Part shown: piece by piece, positions 33,940 through 42,191 of the stretch | How positions within the stretch are numbered: position 1 is the first letter of the stretch | Layout of the letters: every line of letters starts with the position of its first letter | Assembly (NCBI RefSeq): GCF_023634865.1 | Contig: NZ_JAMLJN010000007.1 | Coordinates: 62,001-126,000 of the forward strand | Reading direction: 5' to 3' | Length of the DNA: 64,000 nt | Origin: Flavobacterium fragile | GTDB taxonomy: Bacteria > Bacteroidota > Bacteroidia > Flavobacteriales > Flavobacteriaceae | The notes under the pieces: generated by a model | The model's input: only the letters and a program-made list of their open reading frames with translations | Databases searched by the model: none | Told to the model about the DNA's origin: nothing | Translations under genes and position numbers: made by a program

Positions 33940-35232
33940 TTACAATAACGTAACTTTTATTTGTTTTATTCTTCTCTTATCCACATTTTCGATGGTAAAA
34001 TTAAGATTATGAAACGTTATTTTCTGATTTTTTTTAGGGAAATTTCCCGAAAGTTCTAAAAGGAATCCCGCAAGAGTCTCAGCTTCTCCTTTTTGATCTT
34101 CAAACTCACTTTCATCAAGATCCAAAATGCGGTAAAAATCTTTTAAGCTTATTTTGCCTTCAAATAGAAAGTTTTTATCATCTATTTGAGAATAAATAGC
34201 ATCCTCGTTGTCAAATTCATCACTAATATCACCCACAATTTCTTCTAAAACATCCTCTAAGGAAATGATTCCAGAGGTACCGCCATATTCATCTACCACA
34301 ACGGCTAAATGACTTTTCATACCTTGGAAATCTTTCAATAAATCATCTAATTTTTTACTTTCTGGTACAAAGAATGGCTCTCGCAATAATTCGGTCCAAT
34401 TAAAATCTTCGCTGTCGATGTAAGGAATTAAATCTTTGATGAAAAGTATACCTTCAATTTGATCGATATTTTCTCTGTAAACTGGAATTCTAGAGTAGCC
34501 TTTTTCTACAATTTTTGGAATGATTTCACTAAAGGTTTCTTCTAAATTAAGAGCAAAAACATCTATTCTAGGGCTCATAACTTGGCGAACTTCAGTATTT
34601 CCAAAAGACACAATCCCTTCTAAAATTTTTTGCTCCCCATCAGTTGTATCGGCTTGAGAGGTTAATTCTAGCGCTTGTGAAAGTTGGTCAACCGAAAAAT
34701 TTCCTTTTTGAACATTGAGCTTCTTCTCGATAAAAAGAATTCCGTTTCGCATCGGAACACTAATTGGAGACAATACATTATTCAATATCGAAATTGGAAT
34801 AACCACATTTTGAGCAAACACCATATTGTTTCGGTTCGCATAAATTTTAGGTAAAACTTCTCCAAAAAGTAAGATAAAAAAGGTCACTACAACTACTTCT
34901 AAAACAAACCGTAAAACGGAAGATTCAATACCGTTAAACAATCGTTCACTAAAAGAAGAAAAAATAATAACAATGGCGATATTCACAAAATTATTGGCTA
35001 CCAAAATAGTAGCAAGCAACTTTTTCGGCTTTTCTAATAACCTTGCAATTAGAGTTCCCTTGTTGAAATCTTTATTTTGAATTTCATCTACATCCTTCTG
35101 AGACAATGAAAAAAGCGCTACTTCAGAACCTGAAATAAAGGCAGAGCAAGCTAGCAAAATAATTATTACTACTATTCCGAGAAGGAATTCAAAATCAATC
35201 GTATGAAGTAAACTGGCCGGGTCAGGATCCAA
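33940..35232 (-). CDS. gldE: Gliding motility-associated protein GldE (CorC/HlyC-like)
   Basis: 430 residues. After a short N-terminal part come four membrane spans of a DUF21 (CNNM) domain (about 14-165), two CBS domains (about 200-330, with VMSPRIDVFAL and ILFIKDLIPYI) and a C-terminal CorC/HlyC domain (about 345-430). Relatives are linked to magnesium or other cation transport. GldE is known to help GldD when overexpressed. It lies between ssb and gldD, as expected. Confidence 0.9.
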   Translation of the reverse strand: MDPDPASLLHTIDFEFLLGIVVIIILLACSAFISGSEVALFSLSQKDVDEIQNKDFNKGTLIARLLEKPKKLLATILVANNFVNIAIVIIFSSFSERLFNGIESSVLRFVLEVVVVTFFILLFGEVLPKIYANRNNMVFAQNVVIPISILNNVLSPISVPMRNGILFIEKKLNVQKGNFSVDQLSQALELTSQADTTDGEQKILEGIVSFGNTEVRQVMSPRIDVFALNLEETFSEIIPKIVEKGYSRIPVYRENIDQIEGILFIKDLIPYIDSEDFNWTELLREPFFVPESKKLDDLLKDFQGMKSHLAVVVDEYGGTSGIISLEDVLEEIVGDISDEFDNEDAIYSQIDDKNFLFEGKISLKDFYRILDLDESEFEDQKGEAETLAGFLLELSGNFPKKNQKITFHNLNFTIENVDKRRIKQIKVTLL

Positions 35233-35247
35233 ATCAAATCAATTTAG

Positions 35248-35649
35248 TTAAACATTAAAATCATCAGGAGCGCTACCTGTTGGTAAAGAAGACTTACTTA
35301 AATCAGTCTCTTTTTTGGTATTTAAGAATGTGAATTCTGTTACCTGAATTTCAGTAGTGTATTTTGTAGCGCCATCTTCAGCTTGCCATTGACGCGATTT
35401 GATTCGTCCTTCAATGTAAATTTTATCGCCTTTAGAAAGGTATTTTTCGCAAATTTCAGCGGCTTTGTTTCGAACAACAATGTTATGCCATTCAGTAGAA
35501 GTGATTTTTTCTCCAGTGGTTTTGTTAATGTAGACTTCGTTTGTCGCTAAAGGAAAACGTCCGATACAATTACCGCCTTCAAAGTAATGCATTTTAACTT
35601 CGTCACCTAAATGACCTATCAAAATAACCTTGTTTAATGTTCCGTTCAT
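35248..35649 (-). CDS. ssb: Single-stranded DNA-binding protein
   Basis: 133 residues with an N-terminal OB fold: MNGTLNKVILIGHLGDEVKM, then TGEKITSTEWHNIVV and KGDKIYIEGRIKSRQW. The acidic C-terminal tip is weak, reading APDDFNV rather than DDDIPF, so partner binding may differ. The gene sits between mutY and gldE, a known arrangement in Flavobacteria. The genome may hold further ssb copies. Confidence 0.93.
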   Translation of the reverse strand: MNGTLNKVILIGHLGDEVKMHYFEGGNCIGRFPLATNEVYINKTTGEKITSTEWHNIVVRNKAAEICEKYLSKGDKIYIEGRIKSRQWQAEDGATKYTTEIQVTEFTFLNTKKETDLSKSSLPTGSAPDDFNV

Positions 35650-35687
35650 GGCTTATATATTTATTAGGGTTAATCAAAAATACTAAT

Positions 35688-36737
35688 TTAAAGTGAATTA
35701 CAATAATTTGTAGCGATAAAATTGTGAATTACTATAGGAAAAGGTAGTTTTTCTATTTCTGTAATTGGTTTTGAATCAGGTAATTTTGAGTCGAATTGCA
35801 CTTCAAAAAAGCGAATATTTAGATGTTGGTGCGATAATTTGTGGAGAATCACATCTTCATGTAGCGATACAACATCAATTGGTTTTAAGTTGAAAAATTC
35901 CATATTGGAAACTTCTTTTATGATTTCATTTTCCGATAATTGTGATTCGGTTTCAAATACTGGAAATTCGTATAAGTTTTCCCAAATCCCCTTTCCTTCA
36001 CGCTTTTGTATAATGAAATTAGCATTTGAATCTTTTAATATTAAATAATTTAGGAAACGAGGTGTGACTTTCGTTTTCTTAGTTTTAACCGGAAGTTTGT
36101 TTACTTTTTTAAATTGTAGTCCGGCGCAACTCGAATTTAAAACACAAGTTTCACAATCAGGATTCTTGGGAACACACTGAAGCGCACCAAACTCCATAAT
36201 TGCCTGGTTAAATAAGGCAGGATTGTTTTTATCTAATACTTCTTGTGCTAATTGTTGGAATTCGGTTTTAGTTTTGGGCAACGAAATATCGCTTTCAACA
36301 TTATAAAAACGACTCAAAACGCGAAACACATTGCCATCCAAAACTGCTACCGGTTCATCAAATGAAAAAGAAGCGATAGCGGCAGCAGTATATTCACCAA
36401 CACCTTTTAATTGTAATAAATCTTTATAAGTAGATGGGAATTCGCCATTTAATTCAAAAGCAATATGTTTTGCTGTGGTGTGTAAATTTCTTGCCCTGGA
36501 GTAATAACCTAAACCTTGCCATAATTTTAAAACTTGTTCTTCATCGGCATTAGCTAAGTCGAAAACGGTTGGGAAGGCTTCGGTAAATGACAAAAAATAA
36601 GGTAAACCTTGTGCTACTCGCGTCTGTTGCAACATGATTTCTGAGAGCCAAATCCAATATGGATTGGTTGTATTTCGCCATGGTAAGTCGCGCTTATTTT
36701 GTAAATACCAATGAATTAAAGAGTTACTGAATTCCAT
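35688..36737 (-). CDS. mutY: A/G-specific adenine glycosylase MutY
   Basis: 349 residues from the ATG at 36737; the longer reading starts at a TTG within the promoter. It removes adenine mispaired with 8-oxoguanine. Catalytic E33 in SEIMLQQT, helix-hairpin-helix LKGVGEYTAAA (about 110-120) and D134 in AVLDGNVFRV are visible. The iron-sulfur ligands are C-x6-C-x2-C-x5-C (from QCVPKNPDC to NSSC, about 188-204). A NUDIX-like C-terminal domain follows. It heads the mutY-ssb-gldE-gldD unit. Confidence 0.95.
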   Translation of the reverse strand: MEFSNSLIHWYLQNKRDLPWRNTTNPYWIWLSEIMLQQTRVAQGLPYFLSFTEAFPTVFDLANADEEQVLKLWQGLGYYSRARNLHTTAKHIAFELNGEFPSTYKDLLQLKGVGEYTAAAIASFSFDEPVAVLDGNVFRVLSRFYNVESDISLPKTKTEFQQLAQEVLDKNNPALFNQAIMEFGALQCVPKNPDCETCVLNSSCAGLQFKKVNKLPVKTKKTKVTPRFLNYLILKDSNANFIIQKREGKGIWENLYEFPVFETESQLSENEIIKEVSNMEFFNLKPIDVVSLHEDVILHKLSHQHLNIRFFEVQFDSKLPDSKPITEIEKLPFPIVIHNFIATNYCNSL

Positions 36738-36755
36738 GATTTTGTATTGGGACAG

Positions 36756-36763
36756 CAAAAATA
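36756..36763 (-). promoter_or_regulatory. Promoter -7 box for mutY-ssb-gldE-gldD
   Basis: TATTTTTG on the minus strand matches TAnnTTTG, 18 bases before the ATG at 36737. Confidence 0.6.
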
Positions 36764-36820
36764 AATCTTTAGTAATTAAAATTTAATCAATTAAGGTTGA
36801 ATTATTGTTTTTTTAATTCT

Positions 36821-36828
36821 TATATTTG
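36821..36828 (+). promoter_or_regulatory. Promoter for HU gene
   Basis: TATATTTG is a perfect -7 box, with a TTG at 36797-36799, 21 bases upstream. The HU start is 41 bases downstream after an A-rich leader. Confidence 0.75.
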
Positions 36829-36869
36829 CAAACTCAAAAAAATACACATAAATATAAATACGAAAGAAA

Positions 36870-37163
36870 ATGACGAAAGCAGACATCGTAGCGAAAATTT
36901 CAGAAAAATTAGGACTTGAGAAAGGTGATGTTCAAGCAACTGTAGAGTCTTTTATGGAAGAAGTAAAAAACTCGCTTGAATCAGGTGACAATGTTTATTT
37001 AAGAGGTTTTGGAAGTTTTATTATTAAAACGAGAGCTGAAAAGACAGGAAGAAACATCTCTAAAAACACAACAATCAAAATCCCTGCTCACAATATTCCG
37101 GCTTTTAAACCAGCTAAAGTGTTTGTTGAAAGCGTTAAAGAAAAAACAGAAGTTACAGTATAA
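36870..37163 (+). CDS. HU family DNA-binding protein
   Basis: 97 residues. MTKADIVAKISEKLGLEKGD is the helical N-terminus, VYLRGFGSFIIKTRAEKTGR the beta-arm entry, and IPAHNIPAFKPAKVF the C-terminal strand and helix. It is a standard nucleoid protein that bends DNA. It precedes a 30-residue basic protein gene by 32 bases and then RNase G, which may share its promoter. Confidence 0.95.
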   Translation: MTKADIVAKISEKLGLEKGDVQATVESFMEEVKNSLESGDNVYLRGFGSFIIKTRAEKTGRNISKNTTIKIPAHNIPAFKPAKVFVESVKEKTEVTV

Positions 37164-37195
37164 AAACTATTTATTAATCTAAACACCAAAATGTT

Positions 37196-37288
37196 ATGCC
37201 AAGTGGTAAAAAAAGAAAAAGACATAAGGTAGCAACTCACAAACGTAAAAAAAGAGCGAGAGCAAACCGTCATAAAAAGAAAAAGTAG
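37196..37288 (+). CDS. 30-residue, very basic protein (possible ribosomal or RNA-binding peptide)
   Basis: ATG to TAG encodes 30 residues, starting MPSGKKRKRHKVATHKRKK and ending RHKKKK. Nineteen are Lys, Arg or His. The frame is clean, starts with ATG 32 bases after the HU stop, and a hairpin terminator overlaps its stop codon, so it is placed like a real last gene. Size and composition recall tiny ribosomal proteins such as Thx. A ribosomal role is inference; a nucleoid or RNA-binding peptide is the alternative. It is too short for most gene callers. Confidence 0.72.
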   Translation: MPSGKKRKRHKVATHKRKKRARANRHKKKK

Positions 37289-37310
37289 TTTAAAACTACT
37301 TTTTCTTTTT
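37280..37310 (+). terminator. Terminator overlapping the small basic gene stop
   Basis: AAAAAGTAGTTT pairs with AAACTACTTTTT, followed by CTTTTTT. The stop TAG is inside the left arm. Confidence 0.82.
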
Positions 37311-37398
37311 TAAAAAAAAGTTCATTGAAATGAATCAATTATAAGTTGATTCCCAGGTAAACTGCCTGAAAAAAAATGTTTAATCCATCTGTACGAGT

Positions 37399-37461
37399 AG
37401 AATTCAGAATTCAGAATTCAGAATTTAGAATTTTTCTAATTTCTAATTTCTAACTTCTAAC
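37399..37461. repeat. Nine-unit heptamer array that inverts in the middle
   Basis: Five units AGAATTC/AGAATTT are followed directly by four units TTCTAAT/TTCTAAC, 63 bases with no break. The second half is close to the reverse complement of the first, so the RNA could fold into a long hairpin. It lies 28 bases before the RNase G start. Confidence 0.88.
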
Positions 37462-37489
37462 TTTAAAAGTATGGATAAAAATGTACTGC

Positions 37490-39034
37490 ATGAACAAAGA
37501 GTTAATTATTAGATCTGGTTCAGACGCTGTAGATTTTGCCTTATTAAAAGATGGAAAACTAATAGAATTACACAAAGAAGAAGAAAAGCAAAGCAATTTT
37601 GCGGTTGGCGATATCTTTATTGCTAAAATCCGTAAACCTGTGGCTGGTTTAAATGCCGCTTTTGTGAATTTAGGTCATGAAAAAGATGCTTTTTTGCATT
37701 ATCACGACTTAGGTCCCAACTTACCTTCTTTGATGAAATTTATTAAACTTGTAAGCGCAGGTAAATTAAAAGATTATTCACTCAAAAATTTTCCTTTTGA
37801 AGCTGAAATTGATAAAGATGGCGTCATAACTGACATTCTAAGTGCCAATCAATCAGTTTTAGTTCAGGTAGTGAAAGAACCTATTTCGACTAAAGGTCCC
37901 AGAATTAGTTCTGAGATTTCGTTAGCTGGAAGATATGTTGTTTTAGTACCTTTTTCAGATCGCGTTTCTGTTTCGCAAAAAATAGAATCGAGAGAAGAAA
38001 AAGATCGATTAAAACGACTGGTTCAATCTATCAAACCAAAAGGATTCGGTGTTATTGTGCGAACAGTAGCCGAAGGCAAAAAAGTAGCCGAACTAGACAA
38101 AGATCTACAAACATTGATGGACCGCTGGTCTGCTATGTGTAGAAGATTACAAACTGCTCATCATCCATCAAAAGTATTAGGAGAACTTAACAAAGCTTCT
38201 TCTATATTACGAGATGTATTTAATGATACCTTCACTGGTATTCATGTTGATGATGAAGATTTGTATCTTGAAACGAAGGAGTATTTGCAAGAGATAGCTC
38301 CGGATAAAGTGTCAATCGTAAAACACTATCAGTCTAAGGAACTGCCTCTTTTTGAAAAATATAATATTGAGCGACAAATAAAAACGTCTTTTGGAAAAAC
38401 AGTTTCCATGAGCAAAGGTGCTTATTTGATTATAGAACATACCGAAGCTTTACACGTAATCGACGTGAATAGTGGAAATCGTTCAAGCAAAGCAACTAGC
38501 CAAGAAGATACTGCTCTAGAAGTTAACATGATTGCTGCAGCCGAAATTGCACGTCAGTTACGACTTAGAGACATGGGCGGAATTATTGTGGTGGATTTCA
38601 TTGATATGCAAAATCCAGAAAATCGCAAAGTATTGTACGATTTCTTAAGAGAAGAAATGAGTGACGATAAGGCCAAGCATAAAATCTTGCCTCCTAGTAA
38701 ATTTGGATTAATTCAAATTACTAGACAAAGAGTTAGACCAGAAGTTAATATTAAAACAAGAGAAGAAGACCCAAACAATGAAAATGGGGAAATTGAAGCT
38801 CCAATTTTAATCATCGACAAAATAGCGTCTGACCTTGAACGCATTATAAAAGACCATAAAAAGGTTGTACTAAACGCACACCCTTTTGTGGCAGCATACC
38901 TTACTAAAGGTTTTCCATCCTTACGTTCGAAATGGTTTTTCGAGCATAAGAAATGGGTGAAAATCATACCTCGTGACGCTTACACGTATCTAGAATACCA
39001 TTTCTTTGACAAAGAAGGAAATGAAATTAAATAA
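37490..39034 (+). CDS. rng: Ribonuclease E/G family endoribonuclease
   Basis: 514 residues from the ATG at 37490 (MNKELIIRSGSD); an ATG three codons earlier is also possible. The length fits RNase G without the long RNase E scaffold. An S1 domain (about 35-120, with NAAFVNLGHEKDAFLHYHDL) is followed by the catalytic DNase I-like region: VIDVNSGNRS (about 322-331) and IIVVDFIDM (about 362-370) hold the metal-binding aspartates. RNase G/E processes rRNA and mRNA. The zinc-link CPxC motif was not seen. The heptamer array lies in its leader. Confidence 0.92.
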   Translation: MNKELIIRSGSDAVDFALLKDGKLIELHKEEEKQSNFAVGDIFIAKIRKPVAGLNAAFVNLGHEKDAFLHYHDLGPNLPSLMKFIKLVSAGKLKDYSLKNFPFEAEIDKDGVITDILSANQSVLVQVVKEPISTKGPRISSEISLAGRYVVLVPFSDRVSVSQKIESREEKDRLKRLVQSIKPKGFGVIVRTVAEGKKVAELDKDLQTLMDRWSAMCRRLQTAHHPSKVLGELNKASSILRDVFNDTFTGIHVDDEDLYLETKEYLQEIAPDKVSIVKHYQSKELPLFEKYNIERQIKTSFGKTVSMSKGAYLIIEHTEALHVIDVNSGNRSSKATSQEDTALEVNMIAAAEIARQLRLRDMGGIIVVDFIDMQNPENRKVLYDFLREEMSDDKAKHKILPPSKFGLIQITRQRVRPEVNIKTREEDPNNENGEIEAPILIIDKIASDLERIIKDHKKVVLNAHPFVAAYLTKGFPSLRSKWFFEHKKWVKIIPRDAYTYLEYHFFDKEGNEIK

Positions 39035-39039
39035 ATTAA

Positions 39040-39072
39040 AAAACCGCCTTTCTAAAGATTGGCGGTTTTTTT
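39040..39072. terminator. Terminator after RNase G
   Basis: AAAAACCGCC pairs with GGCGGTTTTT around a 12-base loop (TTTCTAAAGATT), followed by further T. It could also serve the converging SIMPL gene. Confidence 0.87.
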
Positions 39073-39090
39073 ATGTCATAAAATTAATTT

Positions 39091-39852
39091 TTAATCCAAT
39101 TCATATTCTAATCGCACTGTAATTCTTGCGGTTTTGTTTTTGCTGTAGGTGTCGAAATTTCCTCCATAGCTATCTTCTTCAGTTGAGCCTTGACCCGTAA
39201 TTTGGAAAACACCCATGCTTGCCGATTTTAATTTTCCTAAACTTCCATCCGCCGTATTTACAATTTTTTGCGCTCTTTCGCTGGCATCTTTGGAGGCTTT
39301 TTCAATTAAACTGTGTTTTAAATTTGGTAAATTGGAATACGTATATTGAATAGAATTTGATGTTAATTCGATTCCAGAATTAATTAATTCCGATGTTTTG
39401 CTCGATACTTCTTCGATTCGTTTCATTAAATCTGGATTCTTTTTTGCAGAAAACGTGATGGTTTGCGTTGCTTCATAACCGTCAAATACTTGTTCGTATT
39501 TGGTTTGATAGACGTTTTCTGGATTTTCTATTCGTACCTCTCTAAAACGTTTATTGAATTGAACGGCTCCAAACGTAAATTCCTCCTTTTTAAATCCTTT
39601 GCTCAAAAAGAAATCTGCCACAATTTTTTGGTCAGAAATCATTTTATTGTAGGCTTCTTTAATGTCAAAACTCTTCGTTGCAAAACTTCCCGACCATAAA
39701 ATTTCGTCGGAAATAAAATCTGTAGTTCCTAATCCAACAACTGAAATAGTATCTAAATTTTCGTTTCGATTTTTAAAAGCAGTGCCTAAAATTAATGCTG
39801 TAATAATTATTGAAATTCCAATAACTAAAGTTGATTTTAATTTGTTTTCCAT
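39091..39852 (-). CDS. SIMPL domain (DUF541) envelope protein
   Basis: 253 residues. One N-terminal membrane anchor or signal (LVIGISIIITALILGTAF, about 9-26) leads to a periplasmic SIMPL domain: TISVVGLGTTDF near 35-46, DQKIVADFFLSKGFKKEEF near 90, and the C-terminal KTARITVRLEYELD. SIMPL proteins have been tied to envelope stress and signalling, with no agreed activity. It is a single gene with its own leader. Confidence 0.87.
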   Translation of the reverse strand: MENKLKSTLVIGISIIITALILGTAFKNRNENLDTISVVGLGTTDFISDEILWSGSFATKSFDIKEAYNKMISDQKIVADFFLSKGFKKEEFTFGAVQFNKRFREVRIENPENVYQTKYEQVFDGYEATQTITFSAKKNPDLMKRIEEVSSKTSELINSGIELTSNSIQYTYSNLPNLKHSLIEKASKDASERAQKIVNTADGSLGKLKSASMGVFQITGQGSTEEDSYGGNFDTYSKNKTARITVRLEYELD

Positions 39853-39932
39853 AGCGAATAGTTTTAGTTGGTTACAAATAAAGCAGTAGCAAAACCCATA
39901 CCAAGTTACGGAAAATTATTACGTTTTGGAAT

Positions 39933-40373
39933 TTATCGCTTATTTTTAAAAAAAGCTTTCATTAAATCACTGCATTCTTTTTCTAAAACACCTGAAATTA
40001 CTTGAGTTTTAGGGTGTAATTGTGTTCCCATTTTTTGAAATCCACGATTTTCATCAGAAGCTCCAAAAACAATTTTAGAAATTTGGGACCAATACAAAGC
40101 GCCAGCACACATTTGGCAAGGTTCTAAAGTCACATACAAAGTACAATCTTTTAAATATTTTCCTCCGATGAAATTCGCAGCACTAGTTATGGCTTGCATT
40201 TCGGCATGAGCGGTAACATCATGAAGTAATTCGGTTAAATTATGGGTTCTTGCAATTACACGATTATCAATCACAATTACGGCGCCAACAGGAATTTCAC
40301 CTTTTTCAAAAGCTTCTTCGGCTTCTTGTAAGGCTTTCTTCATAAAATATTCATCGGTAAAAATATTCTCCAT
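39933..40373 (-). CDS. tadA: tRNA-specific adenosine deaminase TadA
   Basis: 146 residues. It converts A34 to inosine in tRNA-Arg(ACG). Zinc and catalytic residues are H56 and E58 in TAHAEMQA, and C86/C89 in LEPCQMCAGAL. EIPVGAVIV precedes them in the usual place. A guanine deaminase is less likely, as the length and the PCxMCxGA wording fit TadA. The gene is divergent from dxs; the -7 box is only five bases before the ATG. Confidence 0.9.
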   Translation of the reverse strand: MENIFTDEYFMKKALQEAEEAFEKGEIPVGAVIVIDNRVIARTHNLTELLHDVTAHAEMQAITSAANFIGGKYLKDCTLYVTLEPCQMCAGALYWSQISKIVFGASDENRGFQKMGTQLHPKTQVISGVLEKECSDLMKAFFKNKR

Positions 40374-40378
40374 AAGTA

Positions 40379-40386
40379 CAAAAATA
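40379..40386 (-). promoter_or_regulatory. tadA promoter -7 box very close to start codon
   Basis: TATTTTTG on the minus strand fits TAnnTTTG, five bases before the ATG at 40373. If used, the mRNA would be leaderless or nearly so. No -33 box is clear. Confidence 0.5.
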
Positions 40387-40400
40387 CAACAACCAATTCT

Positions 40401-40408
40401 TACTTTTG
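40401..40408 (+). promoter_or_regulatory. dxs promoter -7 box very close to start codon
   Basis: TACTTTTG fits TAnnTTTG, seven bases before the ATG at 40416. It also implies a very short or absent leader. Confidence 0.5.
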
Positions 40409-40415
40409 TGCTGTG

Positions 40416-42191
40416 ATGGAAAATTTGCTTTCAAAAATTAACAACCCAACCGATTTAAGGAAACTTCCTGAAAATCAATTACCTCAATTGGCCAAAGAAT
40501 TGAGAGACTTTATCATTAATATTGTTTCTAAAAAAGAAGGACATTTGGGTGCAAGCTTGGGCGTTGTGGAATTAACGATTGCACTTCATTACGTTTTTAA
40601 TACACCAGAAGATTTGTTGGTATGGGATGTAGGTCATCAAGCTTACGGACACAAAATCTTAACCGAAAGACGTGATATTTTCCACACCAACAGAGAATTA
40701 AACGGAATTTCGGGGTTTCCTAAAAGAAGCGAAAGTATTTATGATACGTTTGGTGTAGGGCATTCCTCAACTTCGATTTCGGCAGCTTTGGGAATGGCTT
40801 TGGCTTCGCAATTAAAAGGAGAAATTGAGAAACAACATATTGCAGTAATTGGTGATGCATCAATTGCGAGCGGAATGGCCTTTGAAGGATTGAATCATGC
40901 AGGAGTTACCGATGCAAATTTATTGGTAATTTTAAATGATAATGCTATTGGAATTGACCCAAGTATTGGTGCTTTGAAAGAATATTTAACTGCAGTTAAA
41001 GAAGGAAAAAATCCAAAACAAAACAACATAATCAAATCTTTGAATTTTGATTATTCGGGTCCGATTGATGGTCATGATTTACCTAAATTAATTCTGGAAT
41101 TAGAACGATTGAAATCGGTTAAAGGTCCGAAATTTCTTCACGTGATTACTACCAAAGGCAAAGGTTTACAATTAGCGGAAGAAGATCAAGTCAAATATCA
41201 CGCGCCTGGAAAATTCGATGCTGAAACAGGGAAAATTCATCCAAAAGACGAATCGCATTTACCGCCAAAGTTTCAAGATGTTTTCGGACATACCTTGGTA
41301 GAATTAGCAAAACAAAACGAAAAAATCATTGGAATTACTCCGGCGATGCCAACAGGAAGTTCCATGACTTATATGATGGAAGCTTTTCCAAAACGTGCTA
41401 TTGACGTTGGAATTGCTGAACAACACGCTGTAACCTTAGCAGCTGGAATGGCAACGCAAGGAATGGTCGTTTTTTGTAATATTTATTCCACTTTTTTACA
41501 ACGCGCTTATGACCAAGTGATACACGATGTGGCTTTGCAGAATTTACTGGTTATTTTTTGTTTAGACAGAGCAGGTTTGGTAGGTGAAGACGGAGCAACG
41601 CATCATGGTGTTTTTGATATTGCCTATTTGAATTGTATTCCGAATATGATAATTGCGGCTCCCAAAGATGAGATCGAATTGCGTAATATCATGTTTACGG
41701 CCTCAGAAGGGTTAAAACATCCAATTGCCATTCGTTATCCAAGAGGAAGAGGTGAAAATCTAGATTGGCAAATACCTTTCGAAAAAATCGAAATTGGAAA
41801 AATAAAAGAACTTCAAAAAGGAAATAAAGTTGCCATTTTATCTACGGGAACTATTGGTAATAACGTAACCAAAGCTTTGAAAGAAGTTAGAAATTCAGAA
41901 TTATTTTCGCATTATCATTTTCCATTTGTAAAGCCTTTAGATGGTGATGGTATCAAATCTATTCTAAATTCTCATGATCAAATTATTACTATCGAAGACG
42001 GAGTAATCACAGGTGGTTTTGGAGAGCAAATCAGTGCCATTACAGCAAACAATAATCTAAATAAATCAATCATAAATTTAGGAATTCCAGATTCTTTCAT
42101 AGAACATGGAACAGTTACCGAGTTACAACAACTTTGTAAAATTGACGTTACTAGTATTATTCAATTATTAAACTCCTTCAAAAATGTTTAA
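40416..42191 (+). CDS. dxs: 1-deoxy-D-xylulose-5-phosphate synthase
   Basis: 591 residues from the ATG at 40416 (a GTG directly before it is the only longer choice). It joins pyruvate and glyceraldehyde 3-phosphate to DXP. VWDVGHQAYGHKIL (about 74-87), the thiamine site GDASIASGMAFEGLNHAG (about 147-164) and the transketolase segment GIAEQHAVTLAAGMA (about 332-346) are intact. Length is slightly below the usual 620. Mevalonate-pathway genes are in the same window, so DXP may serve PLP and thiamine synthesis instead of isoprenoids. Its end overlaps the DUF3078 gene by eight bases. Confidence 0.95.
   Translation: MENLLSKINNPTDLRKLPENQLPQLAKELRDFIINIVSKKEGHLGASLGVVELTIALHYVFNTPEDLLVWDVGHQAYGHKILTERRDIFHTNRELNGISGFPKRSESIYDTFGVGHSSTSISAALGMALASQLKGEIEKQHIAVIGDASIASGMAFEGLNHAGVTDANLLVILNDNAIGIDPSIGALKEYLTAVKEGKNPKQNNIIKSLNFDYSGPIDGHDLPKLILELERLKSVKGPKFLHVITTKGKGLQLAEEDQVKYHAPGKFDAETGKIHPKDESHLPPKFQDVFGHTLVELAKQNEKIIGITPAMPTGSSMTYMMEAFPKRAIDVGIAEQHAVTLAAGMATQGMVVFCNIYSTFLQRAYDQVIHDVALQNLLVIFCLDRAGLVGEDGATHHGVFDIAYLNCIPNMIIAAPKDEIELRNIMFTASEGLKHPIAIRYPRGRGENLDWQIPFEKIEIGKIKELQKGNKVAILSTGTIGNNVTKALKEVRNSELFSHYHFPFVKPLDGDGIKSILNSHDQIITIEDGVITGGFGEQISAITANNNLNKSIINLGIPDSFIEHGTVTELQQLCKIDVTSIIQLLNSFKNV

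Noticed and set aside
37088..37273. 61-residue minus-strand frame covering the small basic gene
   Set aside because: It is antisense to the HU end and the 30-residue gene, begins and ends without context and has no promoter. The plus-strand frame is placed better.
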